From: an uncultured Flavobacterium sp.
GTDB lineage: Bacteria; Bacteroidota; Bacteroidia; Flavobacteriales; Flavobacteriaceae
Direction: 5' to 3'
DNA: 38,195 nt
Assembly (NCBI RefSeq): GCF_946481155.1
Contig: NZ_CAMLMK010000016.1
Coordinates: forward strand, 1 to 38,195
Numbering within the stretch: the stretch's first letter is position 1; each line of letters starts with the position of its first letter. Below, one piece after another: positions 34,149 to 38,195 of this stretch. Both the position numbers and the translations under genes were made by a program. The notes below the pieces were generated by a model. The model ran no database searches and was not told the origin of the DNA. It worked only from the letters and a program-made list of their open reading frames with translations.

Positions 34149-35222
34149 TTAGAAAACATCGCTCTCTTTCAGCTTTTCAGTATTGTTTACTAATTGCAGC
34201 TCGTCAACGATTTTCTGGATGTCACCATTCATAATGTTTCCAAGATCATACAAAGTCAGACCAATTCTGTGATCCGTTACACGTCCCTGTGCATAGTTAT
34301 AGGTACGGATTTTCGCCGAACGGTCACCACTGCTAACCTGAGAAGATCGTTTAGTAGCATCTTCTTCCTGCTTTTTCGCCAATTCCTGTTCGTACAAACG
34401 GGAACGCAATACTTCCAGGGCTTTATCTTTATTCTTGTGCTGAGATTTCTGATCCTGACATTGTGCTACCAATCCAGTTGGAATGTGCGTCAGACGAACG
34501 GCCGATTTAGTCGTGTTAACCGACTGACCTCCAGGACCCGACGAACAGAAAAAATCCACACGGACATCATTCATATCGATCTGCACATCAAATTCTTCCG
34601 CTTCCGGAAGTACCATTACCGTCGCCGCGGAAGTGTGAACACGTCCTTGAGTTTCGGTTTGCGGAACACGTTGTACACGGTGAACACCTGCTTCAAACTT
34701 TAAAGTTCCGTAAACATCTTCGCCGGTTACTTCAAAAATTACCTCCTTGAATCCTCCAGAAGTTCCTTCGTTCATATCAACAACCGAAGTTCTCCAACCT
34801 TTGCTTTCGCAATATTTGGTATACATACGGAACAAATCCCCTGCAAAAATTGACGCTTCGTCCCCACCGGTACCGGCACGGATTTCAACCATAACGTTTT
34901 TCGCATCTTCAGGATCTTTCGGGATCAGCATGAATTTGATTTCTTCTTCCAGTTGCGGTAAACGCTCTTTGGCTTCGTCCAACTGCATTTTTGCCATCTC
35001 CACCATCTCGGCATCCGAACCATCTGAAATGATTTCCTGAGCTTCCTTGATGTTCCCGTCAATATTGATGTACTCCTCGCGTTTTTCAACCAAGGCTTTC
35101 AAATCTTTATATTCTTTATTCAATTGAACATAACGTTTTTGGTCGGCGATAACGTCGGGCTGAATGATCAAATCCGAGATTTCGTCGAAACGCTGCTTCA
35201 CATATTGCAATCTGTCTAACAT
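34149..35222 (-). CDS. prfA: Peptide chain release factor 1
   Basis: This 357-residue protein is full length for RF1. The stop-codon recognition region [19 protein letters not shown] carries the P-x-T anticodon-like motif of RF1 (release at UAA/UAG). The peptidyl-tRNA hydrolysis loop is [18 protein letters not shown] with GGQ at 231-233. The N-terminal ~100 residues are the usual helical domain. It stands alone, with a -7 element at 35247-35254 and the bidirectional terminator 5 bp after the stop. No prmC methylase gene is in the window. Confidence 0.96.
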   Translation of the reverse strand: MLDRLQYVKQRFDEISDLIIQPDVIADQKRYVQLNKEYKDLKALVEKREEYINIDGNIKEAQEIISDGSDAEMVEMAKMQLDEAKERLPQLEEEIKFMLIPKDPEDAKNVMVEIRAGTGGDEASIFAGDLFRMYTKYCESKGWRTSVVDMNEGTSGGFKEVIFEVTGEDVYGTLKFEAGVHRVQRVPQTETQGRVHTSAATVMVLPEAEEFDVQIDMNDVRVDFFCSSGPGGQSVNTTKSAVRLTHIPTGLVAQCQDQKSQHKNKDKALEVLRSRLYEQELAKKQEEDATKRSSQVSSGDRSAKIRTYNYAQGRVTDHRIGLTLYDLGNIMNGDIQKIVDELQLVNNTEKLKESDVF

Positions 35223-35246
35223 ATTCTATACGCTTGTTTTGGAGTG

Positions 35247-35254
35247 CAAAATTA
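35247..35254 (-). promoter_or_regulatory. Likely -7 element of prfA
   Basis: The minus strand reads TAATTTTG, a full TAnnTTTG match, 24 nt before the ATG. A TTG lies 26 nt upstream, longer than the local norm. Confidence 0.45.
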
Positions 35255-35325
35255 CGAAAAAAAAATCTTTAAAAAACAGTCAAAAAACCACAGATAAATT
35301 TTTCATAATAAATAACTAATATCTA

Positions 35326-35333
35326 TATCTTTG
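35326..35333 (+). promoter_or_regulatory. Likely -7 element of the DUF6265 gene
   Basis: TATCTTTG is a full match, 18 nt before the ATG at 35352. No TTG is at the usual -33 position. Confidence 0.5.
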
Positions 35334-35351
35334 CGCCGTTAAAAATCCCTA

Positions 35352-35870
35352 ATGAAAATGAAGAAAATTACTTTTATTTTAGCGTCAGTAACGCTTATTG
35401 CATGTAATCAGAGAAAAGAGAGTTCGCTGCAGATTGGTGAGCCGGAAGAGATTGTAACCAAAACATATGACCAGCTTGAAAAAGTGAACTGGATGTTGGG
35501 GGAATGGGAAAATACTTCTGCAGAAGGCAATTTAACCGAAACCTGGACAAAATTAAATGACAGCACCTATACCGGAAAAACTGTTTTCGTTGCCGGTAAG
35601 GACACCATGTTCACCGAAACCATAGAAATTGTTCAGGATAAGAACGACTTATTCTACAATACGAAAGTTTCCAACCAGAACGAAGGAAAAATGGTTTCTT
35701 TTAAAGGCAGTACTGTGGCCGATAATCAGGTTGTTTTTGAAAATCCGAAACACGATTTCCCACAAAAAATCGCTTACAACAAAATTACTTCAGATAGTTT
35801 AGTAGCTGAAATCTCCGGAATGAAAGACGGAAAAGAAAGCAAGGAAAGCTACCCGATGAAGAAAAAATAA
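35352..35870 (+). CDS. DUF6265-like lipoprotein
   Basis: This 172-residue protein has signal peptide MKMKKITFILASVTLIAC, with Cys18 as the likely lipidated residue. An ATG two codons later is an equally possible start; the promoter fits both. The body is a lipocalin-like beta-sheet protein: VNWMLGEWENTSAEGNLTETWTKLNDSTYTGKTVFV, then NPKHDFPQKIAYNKITSDSLVAEISG. The WMLGEWEN...ETW...NPxHDFPxxI pattern is that of DUF6265, whose function is unknown. It is monocistronic and convergent with the large protein gene. Confidence 0.82.
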   Translation: MKMKKITFILASVTLIACNQRKESSLQIGEPEEIVTKTYDQLEKVNWMLGEWENTSAEGNLTETWTKLNDSTYTGKTVFVAGKDTMFTETIEIVQDKNDLFYNTKVSNQNEGKMVSFKGSTVADNQVVFENPKHDFPQKIAYNKITSDSLVAEISGMKDGKESKESYPMKKK

Positions 35871-35892
35871 GCAAAAATGAGCAAAATATAAA

Positions 35893-35920
35893 AGCCCCGT
35901 GATTACATGGGGTTTTTTTT
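35893..35920. terminator. Bidirectional terminator after the DUF6265 gene
   Basis: CCCCGTG / CATGGGG (one wobble) around a 4-nt loop with eight Ts on the plus strand. The T-run abuts the stop codon of the minus-strand gene. Confidence 0.75.
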
Positions 35921-38195
35921 ATCGGCGGGATTTAAAATAATCTTCAAAAAACGAGCAATCACTGGTTAACCGGTCGTAATGCCCGGAATAATTTGTTTTC
36001 AAATCGGAATAATACCTGTTTTTACTGAATATATATTCAGGGTAATCTTCAATTTTACTGTCATAATTATAAGGGATAAGGTATTCCAGTTTATGTTTTT
36101 CACATCTCGCTATCATCCGCAGACATAATGCTTTGAACTTATCGCTTACAGCATTTTCTTTGGCTAACAGATAATATTTTTTGGCCAGGTCACATTGAAA
36201 ATACTCTGCTTCATCTTCGAGGATTGAGTGATTCCCATAGCTGGTCCAGGAGTATCTCCGCATCATCCAGGAATTCCCATGTTGTGTCATATTGTAATAA
36301 CAGTTGGCTACCAGAAAATAATAGTAGTCCCTGTCTTTCTCATTAACATTGCTGGCTTTATTAAGATACCTTATCAGTTGCTTTGTGATCGAGGTTTTAG
36401 TCAACCGGATGCTGTCTTTTATAGGAATAAATTCGGGTGTATATTTCAATTCGTAAAATGGGTTTTTATCAAAAATATTGCTTCCGTCCCACGTGTATTC
36501 ATTTCTTTCCCAAGCGGAATATTTTTCATTCCAGAACCCGTTATTCACTTTTTTAAAGCTCGCTAAAGCTTTAGGCAGATTGTTTTGCCGAATGTATTTT
36601 GTTCCTGTCAAATCATATAAATTAGGAATTTGATTTTTCAGGGCCCCATACTTCCACACTGAAAATTCGTCTTTAGCCTTTACATTTGCACGGATGCTTC
36701 GGATTAAATCCTCGACCTCTTTAGGAGTGTACATCACGTTGATATAATCAAAATAATTATAATAAAAATCCGAATAGGTATCCCCTTTATTTTTTATGGT
36801 TTTCCAATAAGCAACATTGTAATAGTCGTGTTCTTCGGTAAGTTCGTTTTCGTCCATTTTAGAATAAAGGAGAGCTGCATCGGTTGTGTTTCCGTTGTAT
36901 TCCAGTTCTCTTCCTAAAGCAAAAAGGAATTTTTTATTCCCTTTATTGTTTAGAATAATTGTTTTGACTGCATCGGAAATTATGGCTTTCCCTCTTTCCT
37001 GATTGGCCACTATATTCAGCGCTTTAATAACTTGCAGCTGCTTATAAATTTCTTCTGTTTTTTTTACGGATTTTTCCATTTTTCCGATCAACTCCAGACT
37101 CTGTCCATAATCCTTCGTTATGAAAAGCAGATGCGCCTTGCAGATTTTCCAAAATTCGGGATGGGTTACTTTAGACAAATCAACCTGGTTCACAAACTGT
37201 AAGACCTGGGCCGCATATACTCTGTCTGCTTCAACTCTTCTCAGGATATTGTGCATTGAAATTTCTTCAGCATCCCAAAAAGCATTTGTATCAACAGAAG
37301 GACTGAAAAGCGAATAATAAGGCGTAAAAACCCAATCCTCAATTTTATTTATTTCTCTTAACAACAGAAAATTCAAACCCTCAAATTTTGGATTGTACTG
37401 ATAGACTTTTTGTAAATACTCAAGTGATTTATCATGTCTTTTAATTCCTCCAAGCAGATAAATATTTGCTCTTTCCTCATTGGTTTTTGCATATTTTAAA
37501 ACCGAGGCCACAGGTACTTTGGAATTATAATACTGCGCTATCATAAAACGCTTGTCCGGCGCATTGGCAAAAACCTGAGCCGCGTAAAAATTAGCTAAAG
37601 AGGCATCCACTTCAGCGATAGCCCTGAAATACAAACTCCAATAATCCAGAATATTTCGTTGTGTCTTTTCTTTAAAGACCGAGTCATATAATGTTCGGAT
37701 TTTGCCGAAATCCTGATTATAAAAAGCCAGCCGTATGGCTAAAAAAGTATAGCGAATGCGGATTTCTTCGTTTTTGGTGTTTTTTGAAAGCTGAATGGCC
37801 TGGTTTACAAGTTTTGTTCTTTTTGGCAAAGACATCACTTCGTTTCGCTCCCAGGGATCATCCATCCAGGAATTAAAAAACTCACAGTTTTTGGCAAACT
37901 TCAGGTAGTTCAGCGCTTCATAATCTTTTGTCTGATAGAGATATTGAATCAATTTGTTTTTGCTTCCTTTATCAATATCACCAACTTTAAATTCATCTAA
38001 CACCAATCGTATTTCTGAAACGAGTACCTTATTTCTGCAATACTCAATCCAAAGCTTTTCATTGGGTGATGATTCAAAATCCTTATAAACCGCACCGGGT
38101 TCAAATGAATTTGCCGAATAATTAAACTCCGAATAAGAATAGTAGCCAAACCTTTCCGGGTTTAAGAACGAAAATCGTAATTCTTCTCCATAAGG
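35919..38195 (-). CDS. Large protein of unknown function, possibly TPR-like (5' end outside window)
   Basis: The frame is open to the last base of the window, so 758 residues are seen and the true start lies beyond 38195; a TTG at 38004-38006 is only an internal codon. The sequence is rich in Tyr, Asn and Lys. It shows helix-pair stretches suggestive of tetratricopeptide-like repeats (ANIYLLGGIKRHDKSLEYLQKVYQYNP, KFLFALGRELEYNGNTTDAALLYSKMD, ALASFKKVNNGFWNEKYSAW). The C-terminal part has DYYYFLVANCYYNMTQHG and a Tyr-rich end without a T9SS sorting domain. I know similar long proteins from Flavobacteria only as hypothetical. Export cannot be judged without the N-terminus. Confidence 0.75.
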   Translation of the reverse strand, partial: PYGEELRFSFLNPERFGYYSYSEFNYSANSFEPGAVYKDFESSPNEKLWIEYCRNKVLVSEIRLVLDEFKVGDIDKGSKNKLIQYLYQTKDYEALNYLKFAKNCEFFNSWMDDPWERNEVMSLPKRTKLVNQAIQLSKNTKNEEIRIRYTFLAIRLAFYNQDFGKIRTLYDSVFKEKTQRNILDYWSLYFRAIAEVDASLANFYAAQVFANAPDKRFMIAQYYNSKVPVASVLKYAKTNEERANIYLLGGIKRHDKSLEYLQKVYQYNPKFEGLNFLLLREINKIEDWVFTPYYSLFSPSVDTNAFWDAEEISMHNILRRVEADRVYAAQVLQFVNQVDLSKVTHPEFWKICKAHLLFITKDYGQSLELIGKMEKSVKKTEEIYKQLQVIKALNIVANQERGKAIISDAVKTIILNNKGNKKFLFALGRELEYNGNTTDAALLYSKMDENELTEEHDYYNVAYWKTIKNKGDTYSDFYYNYFDYINVMYTPKEVEDLIRSIRANVKAKDEFSVWKYGALKNQIPNLYDLTGTKYIRQNNLPKALASFKKVNNGFWNEKYSAWERNEYTWDGSNIFDKNPFYELKYTPEFIPIKDSIRLTKTSITKQLIRYLNKASNVNEKDRDYYYFLVANCYYNMTQHGNSWMMRRYSWTSYGNHSILEDEAEYFQCDLAKKYYLLAKENAVSDKFKALCLRMIARCEKHKLEYLIPYNYDSKIEDYPEYIFSKNRYYSDLKTNYSGHYDRLTSDCSFFEDYFKSRR

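Noticed and set aside
38004..38006. TTG as start of the last gene
   Set aside because: The frame stays open to the window edge with similar composition, so the gene is truncated rather than starting there.

Overview
The window looks like chromosomal DNA of a member of the Bacteroidota, most likely a Flavobacterium or close relative. The evidence is low GC, A-rich leaders without strong Shine-Dalgarno sites, promoters of the TTG-N20/21-TAnnTTTG type, a type IX secretion (T9SS) C-terminal sorting domain, type III glutamine synthetase, the fused mutase IcmF, and many Bacteroidota families of unknown function (DUF4494, DUF4197, DUF6265, probably DUF6565). No tRNA, rRNA, CRISPR array, insertion sequence or prophage was seen. 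Both end genes run off the window.

Layout. Positions 2-505 hold the 3' end of a T9SS-secreted protein. It converges on purM (530-1708, minus), whose upstream side carries a 12-copy 7-bp tandem repeat. Two tandem OmpA-like double-domain proteins follow (1964-3627, minus). A 600-bp gap (3628-4230) holds a strongly folded candidate RNA with its own terminator. Then come glnN (4231-6420), a lipoprotein (6614-7120) and icmF (7284-10709), all minus. A divergent gap with a decayed interspersed repeat leads to an M61-like peptidase (11101-12579, plus), a DUF4494 protein (minus) and a short pterin dehydratase (plus).

Positions 13675-21738 (minus) encode a 2687-residue modular fibre protein. It is built from eight recurring modules and ends in an S74-type intramolecular chaperone domain. 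Upstream are a katG-VOC two-gene operon (22022-24898, minus), a DUF4197 lipoprotein (plus), and pyrF overlapping a BtuF-like protein that has no visible signal peptide (25954-27578, minus).

From 27829 rightwards lies a regulatory and envelope-stress block, all plus: an AI-2E family membrane protein, an AraC-type regulator, a CheY-like response regulator and a CHASE3/PAS histidine kinase. After a terminator come five small genes: an lmo0937-like 50-residue membrane protein, a YtxH protein, a holin-like membrane protein, a hypothetical protein and a putative surface lipoprotein. Two direct repeats one or two helical turns apart precede this second group, and I infer that the adjacent regulators may control it. 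The window closes with prfA (minus), a DUF6265 lipoprotein (plus) and a large 5'-truncated protein of unknown function (minus).

Most genes are ordinary housekeeping or envelope functions. The parts that most repay attention are the fibre protein with its A-D-C-B-A-C-C-B module order, the folded RNA at 3745-3915, and the two-component/stress cluster. All assignments come from reading the sequence; no database search was run.
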